Shown piece by piece: positions 44,597 through 53,442 of a DNA stretch of 64,000 bases. Position 1 is the first letter of the stretch. Each line of letters opens with the position of its first letter. The DNA comes from Anaerotignum neopropionicum (GTDB taxonomy: Bacteria; Bacillota; Clostridia; Lachnospirales; Anaerotignaceae). The position numbers and the translations under genes are program-made. Location of the stretch: the NCBI RefSeq assembly GCF_001571775.1, contig NZ_LRVM01000009.1:1-64000 (forward strand). The letters run 5' to 3'. The notes under the pieces are model-generated. The model saw nothing but the letters and a program-made list of their open reading frames with translations. It ran no database searches and was not told where the DNA came from.

Positions 44597-44611
44597 TCAT
44601 ACCCAAAATAA

Positions 44612-44654
44612 AAGTGTTAGGGGCAACCGTAAATTTTAGCTGCGCCTAGCACTT
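44612..44654 (+). terminator. Intra-operon hairpin after the binding-protein gene
   Basis: AAGTGTTAGGGGCA pairs imperfectly with TGCGCCTAGCACTT, without a T tract. Such hairpins often protect the mRNA of the binding protein so that it is made in excess over the permeases. Confidence 0.45.
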
Positions 44655-44685
44655 GCTGATAGTCTATATGAAAGGAGATAATTGC

Positions 44686-45729
44686 TTGAATGAAATAAAA
44701 TTGACGAAGGCAGTGCCGCAAAAAAGCAAATACACAAATACCAGAAAGATGTATGCTCTCGTCATTGTTGGATTGGTTTTATTACTTTTTCTTGCAGCGT
44801 TTTCTGTTACTCAGGGAGTTTCCGATACGCCAATTGTAACAATTCTGGATGCGCTGCTGAGCTTCGATCCAGAAAACAAACAGCATTTAATCATTATTGA
44901 CCTCCGCCTACCTCGGGTAATTGCAAGTACCCTTGTTGGAGCTGCGCTTGCTGTTGCAGGGGCAGTCATGCAGGGGATTACCCGTAATCCTATGGCGGAT
45001 TCCGGGCTTATGGGGCTTAATGCGGGTGCAGGACTTGCATTGTCTATATGTTTTGCATTTCTGCCGAAACTTACATATATAGAAATCGTTTTGTTTTGCT
45101 TTGCTGGAGCAGCTTTAAGTGCTGCTTTTGTAGGTGGGATTGGTTCTTCTAGGCGAGGTGGTAATGCTCCTATGCGTTTGGTTCTCGCAGGAGCGGCAGT
45201 TAGCGCATTGCTTACCGCGCTCAGTCAGGGAATTGCACTATGCTTTGATGTTTCACAAAATATAATGTTCTGGGTTGTGGGAGGAGTATCCGCATCAACG
45301 TGGAATCAGATAGCTGTTATGACGCCGTGTATAGTTGTAGCGCTGATAGGTGCAGTTTTGATTTCACCGAAAATAACACTCATGAGTCTTGGGGAGGAAG
45401 TGGCGAAAGGACTTGGGTTAAAAACCATATTGGTAAATATTATCTGCTCCATAATCATCGTTATTTTGGCTGGTGTATCGGTTTCGGTCGTGGGCGCTGT
45501 TAGTTTTATCGGATTAATCATCCCGCATATTGCACGTTTTATTGTGGGTGTGGACTATTGCGCGCTTATTCCGTCTTCAGCGGTTATGGGGAGTTTGTTG
45601 ATGGTTGCGGCGGACTTGGGTGCTCGAAAGATAAATCCGCCCTCTGAAATGCCTATTGGTGCACTTATTTCACTGATAGGAGTGCCCTTTTTTTTGTATC
45701 TTGCCAGAAAACAAAGGAGAGCCGAATGA
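44686..45729 (+). CDS. FecCD-family ABC permease, subunit 1
   Basis: The 347-residue membrane protein has about ten helices with IDLRLPRVIASTLVGAALAV (about 74), MQGITRNPMADSGLMGLNAG (about 98) and GLIIPHIARFIVG (about 284). TTG 44686 is preferred because AAAGGAGA lies 8 bp before it. It pairs with the next permease, whose ATG overlaps its stop. Confidence 0.88.
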   Translation: MNEIKLTKAVPQKSKYTNTRKMYALVIVGLVLLLFLAAFSVTQGVSDTPIVTILDALLSFDPENKQHLIIIDLRLPRVIASTLVGAALAVAGAVMQGITRNPMADSGLMGLNAGAGLALSICFAFLPKLTYIEIVLFCFAGAALSAAFVGGIGSSRRGGNAPMRLVLAGAAVSALLTALSQGIALCFDVSQNIMFWVVGGVSASTWNQIAVMTPCIVVALIGAVLISPKITLMSLGEEVAKGLGLKTILVNIICSIIIVILAGVSVSVVGAVSFIGLIIPHIARFIVGVDYCALIPSSAVMGSLLMVAADLGARKINPPSEMPIGALISLIGVPFFLYLARKQRRAE

Positions 45730-46763
45730 TGACATTATTTGAGAAAAATGAAGCATACAAGAAGAGGCTTCACACCCGCAACATACTAATAGTTACGGTT
45801 TGCGCACTGTTTTTGGTGGTTTCTTTCTTTGTTAGCATGAGTACGGGGTACTCCAAACTATCTCCCATTGATACGCTTTATACAATTCTAGGGTATGGAA
45901 CTGAGAAGCAGGAGCTTGTTTTATTTCAATTTCGTTTGCCTCGAATCGTGATTTCTATCTTGGTTGGAATGGGACTTTCTCTGTCTGGTTGCATCATACA
46001 AGGTGTTTCAAGAAACCCTCTGGCGGATCCGGGACTCCTTGGTATCAACGCTGGTTCAGGATTGCTTGTAATCCTTTGCGTGATATTTTTCGGAAGAGAT
46101 ACTTTCCTGTCAATATTCACTTTGCCGCTCTTTTCCTTAATAGGTGCAAGCGCCGCGGCAGTCATTGTTTATGTGCTTGCATATAAAAAGCGTGAAGGTC
46201 TTGCGCCGATACGACTAATTCTGACAGGTATAGCTGTCCAAGCGGGGATTTCCGCTTTCACCATGGTGTTGGTAGTGGGATTGGATGAAAAACAGTATAA
46301 TTCTGTTGCCTCATGGCAAGCAGGGCAGTTTCTAGGGGCCAATTGGAAATTTGCAGGGGCGCTTTTCCCATGGCTTTGCCTGCTGATTCCATACGTTATG
46401 TTAAAGGCTAGATCACTGGATGTACTGAGTTTAGGCGACGAGGTGGCTTTTAGTCTTGGTGCATCTGTGGAAAAGGAGCGTCGCATCTTGCTTGCGGTAT
46501 CAGTTGCGCTCGCTGCATGTTGTGTAGCAGTAGGAGGAAACATTGGGTTTGTAGGGCTTGTTGCACCACATCTGGCACGACGCCTTGTGGGGCCGAGACA
46601 TCGTATTCTATTGCCTGTCTGTGCACTTGTGGGAGCGGTTGTAGTTACTGTGGCTGATACAATAGGGCGAACAGTTATTCAGCCTTCTTCAATACCTACT
46701 GGTGTTATGACGGCAATCATTGGTGCACCGTATTTTATATATCTGTTGGTGAGAAGCAAATAA
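45726..46763 (+). CDS. FecCD-family ABC permease, subunit 2
   Basis: The 345-residue protein repeats the plan of subunit 1, with FQFRLPRIVISILVGMGLSL (about 67) and GLVAPHLARRLVGPRHR (about 283). The start overlaps the upstream TGA by 4 bp. Two different permease genes imply a heterodimeric channel, unlike the homodimeric one of the 15-20 kb operon. Confidence 0.88.
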   Translation: MMTLFEKNEAYKKRLHTRNILIVTVCALFLVVSFFVSMSTGYSKLSPIDTLYTILGYGTEKQELVLFQFRLPRIVISILVGMGLSLSGCIIQGVSRNPLADPGLLGINAGSGLLVILCVIFFGRDTFLSIFTLPLFSLIGASAAAVIVYVLAYKKREGLAPIRLILTGIAVQAGISAFTMVLVVGLDEKQYNSVASWQAGQFLGANWKFAGALFPWLCLLIPYVMLKARSLDVLSLGDEVAFSLGASVEKERRILLAVSVALAACCVAVGGNIGFVGLVAPHLARRLVGPRHRILLPVCALVGAVVVTVADTIGRTVIQPSSIPTGVMTAIIGAPYFIYLLVRSK

Positions 46764-46783
46764 TGGAAGGAATGTGAATCATA

Positions 46784-47566
46784 ATGAACAATTTGGAAGC
46801 CAAAAATCTATCGATAGGTTATAACGACTCAATTGTGGTCGATGATTTGGAACTGAATATACCACAGGGAAAAATTTCAGTCATAATTGGCCCCAACGGC
46901 TGTGGCAAGTCAACGGTTTTGAAAGCAATAGGGAGAATATTGAAGCCCAAAAACGGAGTTGTATATTTAAATGGACATGACATACGCAAGCTCTCTACTT
47001 TGGAAGTAGCACAGAAAATGGCCATTCTTCCACAATCGCCCCAAACTCCCCCTGGGTTAACGGTGGGAGAATTGGTATCCTATGGTCGTTTTCCCCACAA
47101 GCGTGGATTTGGAAAGCTTTCTTTGGAAGATAAAAATGCCATATCGTGGGCATTGGAAGTAACAAAGCTTACAGAGCTGGAAACGACAGAAGTTGATACT
47201 CTTTCCGGAGGGCAGCGCCAACGTGCTTGGATTGCAATGGCAATGGCACAAAAGACAGATATCATATTATTAGATGAACCTACAACTTATCTTGACATGT
47301 CTTACCAGCTTGAAATATTGGAACTGCTATATAGATTGAACCGGGAACGAGGGCATACCATTGTCATGGTTTTACATGATTTGAATCTTGCGGCACGGCA
47401 CGCTGACTATATGATTGCAATCCGTAGCGGAAATATTATATGTACGGGTACTCCCGTGGAGGTTATGACTACCGAGGTGCTCAGAGAGGCATTTTGTATT
47501 GATGCTGAAATAATTATGGATTCAAGGACAGGTAGACCTATTTGCGTGTCTTATGATTTGGCTTAA
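46784..47566 (+). CDS. FecE-type ABC ATPase
   Basis: The 260-residue ATPase has Walker [10 protein letters not shown] (about 36-44), signature [10 protein letters not shown] (about 138), Walker [13 protein letters not shown] (about 158-169) and [13 protein letters not shown]. It energises the two permeases. The NifH-like gene starts 13 bp after its stop, so import and the reductase are produced from one transcript. Confidence 0.88.
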   Translation: MNNLEAKNLSIGYNDSIVVDDLELNIPQGKISVIIGPNGCGKSTVLKAIGRILKPKNGVVYLNGHDIRKLSTLEVAQKMAILPQSPQTPPGLTVGELVSYGRFPHKRGFGKLSLEDKNAISWALEVTKLTELETTEVDTLSGGQRQRAWIAMAMAQKTDIILLDEPTTYLDMSYQLEILELLYRLNRERGHTIVMVLHDLNLAARHADYMIAIRSGNIICTGTPVEVMTTEVLREAFCIDAEIIMDSRTGRPICVSYDLA

Positions 47567-47579
47567 AAAGGAGAATATA

Positions 47580-48329
47580 ATGAGAAAAATAGCGATTTAT
47601 GGGAAGGGCGGCATAGGGAAATCCACGACTGTATCCAATATGTCGGCTGCTATGGCGGCCATGGGATATGTTGTTATGCAAATTGGGTGTGATCCAAAGG
47701 CAGACTCTACCAGAAACCTGACTGGTGGAAACAGTATTCCCACTGTATTGGATACGCTTAGAATTAAAGGGGATGCATCCCTTGAGGATATTGTTGTTAA
47801 AAGCAGTACGGGCGTATATTGTGTAGAATCCGGAGGCCCGATTCCTGGTGTGGGTTGCGCTGGAAGAGGAATCATAACTGCCTTTGAAAAAATGAAAGAG
47901 TTGAATGCTTATGAGATATATAATCCTGACATAGTGATTTATGACGTTTTGGGGGATGTTGTATGTGGAGGCTTTGCTATGCCGATTCGAGGAGGATATG
48001 CCGATGATGTGTGCATTGTTACTTCGGGTGAGATGATGTCTCTGTATGCAGCTTCGAATATTGCGAATGCAGTAAAGTGTTTCGGGAAAAGAGGTTATGC
48101 TTCCCTGAAAGGATTAATCCTGAACGCAAAAAATATTGAAGATGAAAATAATCTTGTGAATAAAGCTGCTGCGGAACTTGGGACAAAGGTTGTATACCGT
48201 ATTCCGCGAGATCCGGTTGTACAACAGGCTGAGGCACAAGGAAAAACAGTCGTAGAGGCTTTTTCGGATTCTCAAATGGCTTCACATTACAAACGGCTGG
48301 CTAAATTATTATTGGAGGTGGAAGCATGA
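47580..48329 (+). CDS. NifH/BchL-like ATP-dependent reductase (nitrogenase-like iron protein)
   Basis: The 249-residue protein is a homodimeric ATPase that passes electrons from a bridging 4Fe-4S cluster to a NifDK-type partner. It has P-loop GKGGIGKST (9-17), the two cluster ligands Cys93 in [10 protein letters not shown] and Cys129 in [12 protein letters not shown], and the DPKADST switch (38-44). It is shorter than NifH (about 270-290) and closer in length to BchL/CfbC-type proteins. AAAAGGAG precedes ATG 47580 and its TGA overlaps the next start. nifB, nifE, nifN and nifV are absent nearby, so N2 fixation is not indicated. The operon partner is an iron-chelate importer. Confidence 0.88.
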   Translation: MRKIAIYGKGGIGKSTTVSNMSAAMAAMGYVVMQIGCDPKADSTRNLTGGNSIPTVLDTLRIKGDASLEDIVVKSSTGVYCVESGGPIPGVGCAGRGIITAFEKMKELNAYEIYNPDIVIYDVLGDVVCGGFAMPIRGGYADDVCIVTSGEMMSLYAASNIANAVKCFGKRGYASLKGLILNAKNIEDENNLVNKAAAELGTKVVYRIPRDPVVQQAEAQGKTVVEAFSDSQMASHYKRLAKLLLEVEA

Positions 48330-49627
48330 AAAGCTCATTGCTCCGATTAAAATGTTTGTCTGAAATCAAGAGCGGTGAAGGGATTCCCTTCCTCACACCG
48401 GATGTATCACCGGGGACGCATTGCCCCATGCGTATGGCTTCTGTAATTGTCGAGGATATTGAAGGGCTTTCCTCTCTTCTTGTTGGAATGCCGGAATGCA
48501 CCACCCATTCCAGACTGTTCAGCCCTTACCCAGAGGGTGAGAAAGGCGAGCTTCACTGGCTTTATGTTCTGGATTCACGTGAGGTTGTGTTTGGATGCAG
48601 AGATGGCGTAATGGAGGCTCTGAAAAAAATGGAGAAAGCAGGGGCTCGCTCTATTCTGCTTATTGCTACATGTATTCCTGACTTGATAGGAGAGGATTTT
48701 GAAGGGGTTATACAGGAAATACAGTCGGAGCTATCTATCCGTGTTGCGTTCGTGATGCTGGGACAATTTAAAAATGTCAGCTATCCCGCTGGATCATGGA
48801 AAACCATGGAGGCTCTGGTGGCCCTTATGCAGCGACAAATCACAGTATCTAATGGTGTCAACATTTTGGGACGTTCTCCCAAGGAGGAGCACACGCCCTT
48901 GCCGTCTTTGTTTCCTTTTTTAGAAAGAAATGGTCTGAAGCTGAGATATTTAGCGCCAGGTGCTTCATTGGATGATTTTTGTGTGGCGCCAGATGCAGTA
49001 TTAAATATTGTTGTGTCTCCCTATACACAGCCACTGGCTATAAAAATGCAAAAAGAATTTGGGGTGCCGTTTATTTCTTTACATAACTGCTATTCCGTGG
49101 AGGAGATAGACAAAGCCTATGAGGAGATAGCAAAACAGTTCAATCTTTCCTGCAAAGGTGTATTTGATGAGGAACGTAAAGAAGCCCTTGTTTTGGAAAA
49201 GCAGGCGGCAAATATATGTCATGGACTTAAATATGTATTGTCTCTCCGGGTTGATCTTCCGCTTCCGCTAACCCAGTACTTTATCACAAAGCTAGGAATG
49301 AAGCCTTTGCTCTTACATATGGAAGAGTACTATCCAGAAGATAAGAATTATGCCAAGTCAATCCGAAAAAGCGGCTATGATCCCCTTGTGTGTAGAGTTG
49401 TAAATGAATATACGGCTTTGCAGATTTTACAAGAGCTTAGCCCTGATTTAGGTATCGGCTATCTTCCAAATACAAATGATACGTTTCCGTGGGTAACAGA
49501 CATGTTCGATTTTTATGGACAGGTAGGCTACGGGCGGTCAAATGCTGTTTTGAAACGACTATTATGTGCGGTAAATAAATCAAGCCATTTTTCAAAAGGG
49601 GGTACATATGGGACTTCATCGATTTAA
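48326..49627 (+). CDS. Nitrogenase component 1-like protein, three-cysteine subunit
   Basis: The 433-residue protein has the oxidoreductase nitrogenase component 1 fold. Cys33 (THCPMR), Cys58 (MPECTTHSR) and Cys116 ([11 protein letters not shown]) are spaced 25 and 58 residues apart, the same as the P-cluster cysteines 70/95/153 of Nif[11 protein letters not shown] matches the NifK/NifD turn at the third ligand. No homocitrate or FeMo-cofactor ligands are recognisable. It starts inside the NifH-like stop and overlaps the next gene by 20 bp. It would form the cluster-carrying half of a heterodimer that reduces the imported ligand or a derived cofactor. Confidence 0.85.
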   Translation: MKSSLLRLKCLSEIKSGEGIPFLTPDVSPGTHCPMRMASVIVEDIEGLSSLLVGMPECTTHSRLFSPYPEGEKGELHWLYVLDSREVVFGCRDGVMEALKKMEKAGARSILLIATCIPDLIGEDFEGVIQEIQSELSIRVAFVMLGQFKNVSYPAGSWKTMEALVALMQRQITVSNGVNILGRSPKEEHTPLPSLFPFLERNGLKLRYLAPGASLDDFCVAPDAVLNIVVSPYTQPLAIKMQKEFGVPFISLHNCYSVEEIDKAYEEIAKQFNLSCKGVFDEERKEALVLEKQAANICHGLKYVLSLRVDLPLPLTQYFITKLGMKPLLLHMEEYYPEDKNYAKSIRKSGYDPLVCRVVNEYTALQILQELSPDLGIGYLPNTNDTFPWVTDMFDFYGQVGYGRSNAVLKRLLCAVNKSSHFSKGGTYGTSSI

Positions 49628-50837
49628 ACCCGTTCCATCAGGACGCATGGGTGTTTTATGGACACTGTCCACGATCCGTAATGCGGCAATTATTGAATTT
49701 GGCTGTATGGGTCATATGCTCTACACTGGGGTAGCATTAAAACGGGCAGGGGTATATAACGCCTGTAAACTGTACTCTACCCATATCAATGAAACAGACA
49801 TTGCGTTGGGCGATACGTCAAGATTGGAAAAAGTCATAGAAGACGTCATTGAGCGTGAACGTGTTCGGGTAATCTTTTTGACGCCTTCCTCTATTCCAGA
49901 GGTTATTGGAATAGATATTTCTGCCATCTGTGAGGGGTTGCAAGCACAATATCCTGATACTTGTTTCGTTCCCTTTGGTTGCGGCGGCTTTGATAGAACG
50001 CAGCATCAAGGGGTACAGGAGGCTCTTACATTCTTGGTTAAAACGTTGCCAAAGGATATGGGAAGGACACAGCTTCCAACCTTCAATCTGATTGGTTCTT
50101 GCGCCGATTTGTTCCGTTTTCAAGCTGATGCAGATGAAATAATTCGTATTATGAAGGGGGCTTTCAACATGGACCCGCTGTGTATTCTGTCATCAGACGT
50201 ATCTGTTGAGGGAATTGAACGCATGGGCGGAGCCCATATAAATCTCATTGTTCGTCAAGAGGGGAAAGATGCCGGTAGAGAAATGGAAAAGCGCTTTGGC
50301 ACACCGTATCTGATGGGTCGTCCCTATGGCATAGAAGGTACGGCAAATTGGCTTATGAAGATAGCGCAGCTTCTTGATATGGAGATTAACAGCGAATTTT
50401 TAATAGATGAAAAGGAGGCTTCGCTTGGACGAATAGAGGAGGTTATGCCAAATTTTAGGCGCATTGTTCGTTCCTTTCCAGAATCAGCAACGCTGTCACT
50501 AGGTGGTCATGCCGATGTTGTAAAGGGTATTCTATCATACGGATGCGATGAGTTATCATTTACTAAGGGGATTTGCTGGTGTGACTGCCAGGATATGGAA
50601 GACGAAGATATCCCATATTTATCAGAAGACGATTGGAGCAAAGCTGTTTTTAGTCACGACAAAGGCTGGCTTATGGCCAGCGGAGAGGCATTGGAGTGGA
50701 GTGGAAAAAACACAAATATGCAAATTTCGAACCCTGACACAAAGTGGAGGATTTACCCTTACGAACCTCCTTTTGTTGGCTTTCGTGGAGCTGTACATTT
50801 GGCAAATTTGTGGATTAATTCAAATGATCCTGATTAA
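49608..50837 (+). CDS. Nitrogenase component 1-like protein, one-cysteine subunit
   Basis: The 409-residue protein is paralogous in fold to the preceding one. Only one of the three cluster positions keeps a cysteine: Cys33 in EFGCMGHMLY, equivalent to the second ligand. The third position reads TPSSIPEVIGID with Ser, and the first is not Cys. Together the pair offers 3+1 cysteines, enough for one shared 4Fe-4S cluster. This resembles dark-operative protochlorophyllide reductase, where three Cys come from BchN and one ligand from BchB. The internal start at 49608 has AAAAGGGGG 6 bp upstream. Last gene of the operon. Confidence 0.83.
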   Translation: MGLHRFKPVPSGRMGVLWTLSTIRNAAIIEFGCMGHMLYTGVALKRAGVYNACKLYSTHINETDIALGDTSRLEKVIEDVIERERVRVIFLTPSSIPEVIGIDISAICEGLQAQYPDTCFVPFGCGGFDRTQHQGVQEALTFLVKTLPKDMGRTQLPTFNLIGSCADLFRFQADADEIIRIMKGAFNMDPLCILSSDVSVEGIERMGGAHINLIVRQEGKDAGREMEKRFGTPYLMGRPYGIEGTANWLMKIAQLLDMEINSEFLIDEKEASLGRIEEVMPNFRRIVRSFPESATLSLGGHADVVKGILSYGCDELSFTKGICWCDCQDMEDEDIPYLSEDDWSKAVFSHDKGWLMASGEALEWSGKNTNMQISNPDTKWRIYPYEPPFVGFRGAVHLANLWINSNDPD

Positions 50838-51143
50838 GTTGTTACAAAGGAATTGGCATAAACAGATAGTTTCAATGTTGTTGATTATTTGTTTGAAATA
50901 CAAAGTTATAAAATATGCGATTTTAAAGGAGGCGAAAAAGGATTTCTCCAGATAACCACTACTATTAAAATGGAGTCTAATTGAATATGATTGTTCAGCT
51001 TAGTGTTGATTTTAGAAAAGCACAAACATATGCTTAACGGACTGAATTAGTCAACAGTAATGAAGTTTCTTAAAAGTTGAATTATGCGAGAAAGAAAATA
51101 CAGACTGATTTTAGAGAATTTAGCCAGTCTTTAAGATTAACGG
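50838..51143. other. Gene-free stretch after the nitrogenase-like operon
   Basis: No frame with a family signature was found. The sequence is AT-rich, and the operon's probable terminator is the hairpin in the repeat that begins at 51144. Confidence 0.4.
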
Positions 51144-51236
51144 AAAAGCCAGCAGGACAAGCGAATTCTTGTTTTGCTGGCTTTATTCCGTTTTTTCTGA
51201 TTTTGTTTCTAACAATGCTGATCGGCGTAGTAGCTC
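51144..51236 (+). repeat. Hairpin-containing direct repeat, right copy (partner at 42281-42370)
   Basis: AAAGCCAGCAGGACAAG pairs with CTTGTTTTGCTGGCTTT, followed by TTCCGTTTTTTCTGA and AATGCTGATCGGCGTAGTAGC. Orientation and order match the left copy, and the hairpin with its T runs can act as terminator. Confidence 0.65.
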
Positions 51237-51260
51237 ATCCGTTACTTTAATTTTACTGGG

Positions 51261-51815
51261 TCACAAAAATACTTCCCTAATTTGTTTTAGAAATTTTTTC
51301 ATGTCCTCTGAGTTTTTTCCGATATCAATAGCAACTTGTTTTTCAAAGGGGTTTTGATTTTTGTAATCATAGTCTGCCAGTTTTTTAAGAGTTTGGTGGA
51401 GTGCTTTTATTTCTTTCTTTGAAAAATTCTTAAAAAGTTCAAGAAAATATTTGTTGGAATTGATTGTGTTTTTTTGCATTACCGATAGGCCTTTATTGGT
51501 AATTTCGATATTAACATTCCTTTTATCAATTTGACCATACTTACGAGAGAGGTAACCTGATTTGACCATGTAATTTACAAGGCGGTTTATATTCTGCTTA
51601 CTAGTACCAAGGGCACTGGCAATGTTTACGATGGTCGTTTCTTGTGGATTTAGGTGTGTTATCGCAATAAGTAACATTAATTGTCTTAAAGTAAGGTCTT
51701 CCAAGCGTGAATCTGCTTCTGCTTGTATTTTATTTAAGGCTATAAACAGAAGGCTATATGATTGGTGCATATCATTTAATACATCAAGTTCTTCTTTATA
51801 ATTTTCCATATACAT
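51261..51815 (-). CDS. MarR-family transcriptional regulator
   Basis: The 184-residue protein shows a MarR winged helix (TTIVNIASALGTSKQNINRLVNYMVKSGYLSRKYGQIDKRN, about 58-100) between dimerisation helices. GGAGAAG lies 5 bp before ATG 51815. It is divergent from the PanE-like gene, and palindromes GTAAACATGTTTAC fill the shared region. Confidence 0.8.
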   Translation of the reverse strand: MYMENYKEELDVLNDMHQSYSLLFIALNKIQAEADSRLEDLTLRQLMLLIAITHLNPQETTIVNIASALGTSKQNINRLVNYMVKSGYLSRKYGQIDKRNVNIEITNKGLSVMQKNTINSNKYFLELFKNFSKKEIKALHQTLKKLADYDYKNQNPFEKQVAIDIGKNSEDMKKFLKQIREVFL

Positions 51816-51895
51816 TTTTCTTCTCCAAAGTTGATTTCACTCCCGTATGGCAAATGGTTTTGATATAAAACATTATAGCATGAAAAACTAAACAA

Positions 51896-51946
51896 GTAAA
51901 CATGTTGACAAATTAGGATTGCCAGTGATATAGTAAACATGTTTAC
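51896..51946 (+). promoter_or_regulatory. Divergent promoter with two MarR-type operators
   Basis: GTAAACATGTTGAC (51896-51909) and the perfect palindrome GTAAACATGTTTAC (51933-51946) overlap TTGACA (51905-51910) and TATAGT (51929-51934), spaced 18 bp. The left site covers the -35 and the right site the -10, so binding would block transcription of the PanE-like gene. Confidence 0.7.
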
Positions 51947-52082
51947 CATATCACTTCGATTAAAAGTCACTTAGGTTTTATGTAATGTCCCAAATGATAG
52001 AGGATATAGGAATAGAATTGAAACAACATGTCAGGTAAATGATATGCAATTTGTCTTGCACATATGGAAAGGAACGAGGAAT

Positions 52083-53039
52083 ATGAAAATTTTAGTATTT
52101 GGTGCAGGAATTATTGGATGTGAACTAGCACACGAATTATGCAGAGGTAAGAATGACGTAACAATTTTAGCAAGAGGGAGCTGGAAAGAGAGTATTGATA
52201 AAAATGGTCTGATAATTCGCCATTATGGTCAATTAAGTACCACCATTGATCATGTAAAAACAATTGATAAGCTGCAGCCAAATGACAAGTTCGATTTGAT
52301 CTTTGTGGTGGTGCAGTACAATCAAGTATTGGAAATAATTCCCCAACTTTCTGAAAATATAAGTCGCCATATTATATTGGTAGGAAATAATATGAATCCT
52401 TCATATTGTCAGGCACAGATTGTTAATCAGTCTTTTACAGAAAAAGAAGTTGCATTTGGATTTCAAGGGACTGGTGGACGGAGAGAAAAAGATAAAATTA
52501 TTAGCATGCATTTTAAAGTATCGATGATTATAGGTGGCTTAACCGAAAATTTATCTCTAGGATTTCATAACAATATTATGATGGCGTTTGAAAAAACGGG
52601 ATATCGTTTGACATTCGAACAAAATATGGAGGGGTGGCTTTTATCTCATGCTGCACATATTTTGCCAACCGCTTATATTTGCTATATTCTGGATTGCAAC
52701 TTGAAAATTGCAAATAAAGAACAAATCAGTCTTGCAATGGATGCAATAGTCGAAGCGCATAAAGTTTTGAAGAAGCTTGGCTATCCGATTCGCCCTGATG
52801 GAGAAGAAGAATCTTATACAAAAAATCGTAAAAATAAGCAGAAGGCATTATATTTATTGATAAAAACTCCGGCGGGTAAGTTTGTTATTAGTAATCATTG
52901 TGCGAATGCGGTTGACGAAATGAAGGCTTTAGATGAAAAATTTCAAGAATTAAATGAAAAGGCATGTATACCTATGCCTGCATGGAGTAAACTTCGTGAA
53001 GAAGCTATGAATGTACTTAAGAGAAGTGGAAGGCAATAG
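52083..53039 (+). CDS. Ketopantoate reductase-like (PanE/ApbA) NADP-dependent oxidoreductase
   Basis: The 318-residue protein has an N-terminal Rossmann motif GAGIIG (7-12), the FDLIFVVVQYNQ region of ApbA proteins and a C-terminal helical domain. True PanE makes pantoate for CoA. Here a MarR regulator and operator control the gene, which suggests an accessory role on another 2-keto acid or a stress substrate. ATG 52083 has GGAACGAGG upstream. Confidence 0.72.
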   Translation: MKILVFGAGIIGCELAHELCRGKNDVTILARGSWKESIDKNGLIIRHYGQLSTTIDHVKTIDKLQPNDKFDLIFVVVQYNQVLEIIPQLSENISRHIILVGNNMNPSYCQAQIVNQSFTEKEVAFGFQGTGGRREKDKIISMHFKVSMIIGGLTENLSLGFHNNIMMAFEKTGYRLTFEQNMEGWLLSHAAHILPTAYICYILDCNLKIANKEQISLAMDAIVEAHKVLKKLGYPIRPDGEEESYTKNRKNKQKALYLLIKTPAGKFVISNHCANAVDEMKALDEKFQELNEKACIPMPAWSKLREEAMNVLKRSGRQ

Positions 53040-53150
53040 TTTAAATATGGAAGAATAGGCTATAAGGATCTATTACATAAAAAAGTTTAATTGTTTTCAG
53101 ATATGCCAAAGGGTAGCTTCCAAAATTTCAATTTCAGATAGGAAAATCCA

Positions 53151-53181
53151 AAGACGTCAGGATAAAAAATCTTGATGTCTT
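53151..53181 (+). terminator. Hairpin after the PanE-like gene
   Basis: AAGACGTCAGGAT pairs with ATCTTGATGTCTT (one G-U), followed by TGTTTTC. Confidence 0.55.
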
Positions 53182-53237
53182 TGTTTTCATAACCCCCAAA
53201 ACAACTTAATAAATCTGCCATCGGGAAAAACAACCAT

Positions 53238-53279
53238 GAGGTTATGTTCTTCGTTACTGAAAAACATAACCTCTTTTTT
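53238..53279 (+). terminator. Strong terminator bordering the right direct repeat
   Basis: GAGGTTATGTT and AACATAACCTC form a perfect 11-bp stem followed by TTTTTT, which is also the first part of the repeat at 53274. Confidence 0.7.
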
Positions 53280-53442
53280 GTTGCCCGATTTGCAGAAAAA
53301 GAAAGGACTGAATAAAGTGATTACAAGATTTATGAGAGATACACCTCTCGCTGCTATAGAAATAGAAATGCAACTGTTTTTCGGCTTTACACCTCGTGTT
53401 TGCGGAACATTCCGAAGCCAGCAAAGATATGTGAATCCAAAC
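53274..53442 (+). repeat. Direct repeat, right copy (partner at 30102-30270)
   Basis: Same orientation as the left copy, about 93% identical by eye. It contains the frame encoding ITRFMRDTPLAAIEIEMQ. It ends at the same ATATGTGAATCCAAAC, after which the two loci differ. Confidence 0.8.

Noticed and set aside
47580-50837. True N2-fixing nitrogenase (nifHDK)
   Set aside because: Subunits are too short, the second lacks two of the three P-cluster cysteines, and no cofactor-assembly genes are near. Only a nitrogenase-like enzyme is supported.
50548-50955. 135-residue plus-strand frame over the 3' end of the last nitrogenase-like gene
   Set aside because: Out-of-frame shadow of the component 1-like gene, with no start signal and no family match.
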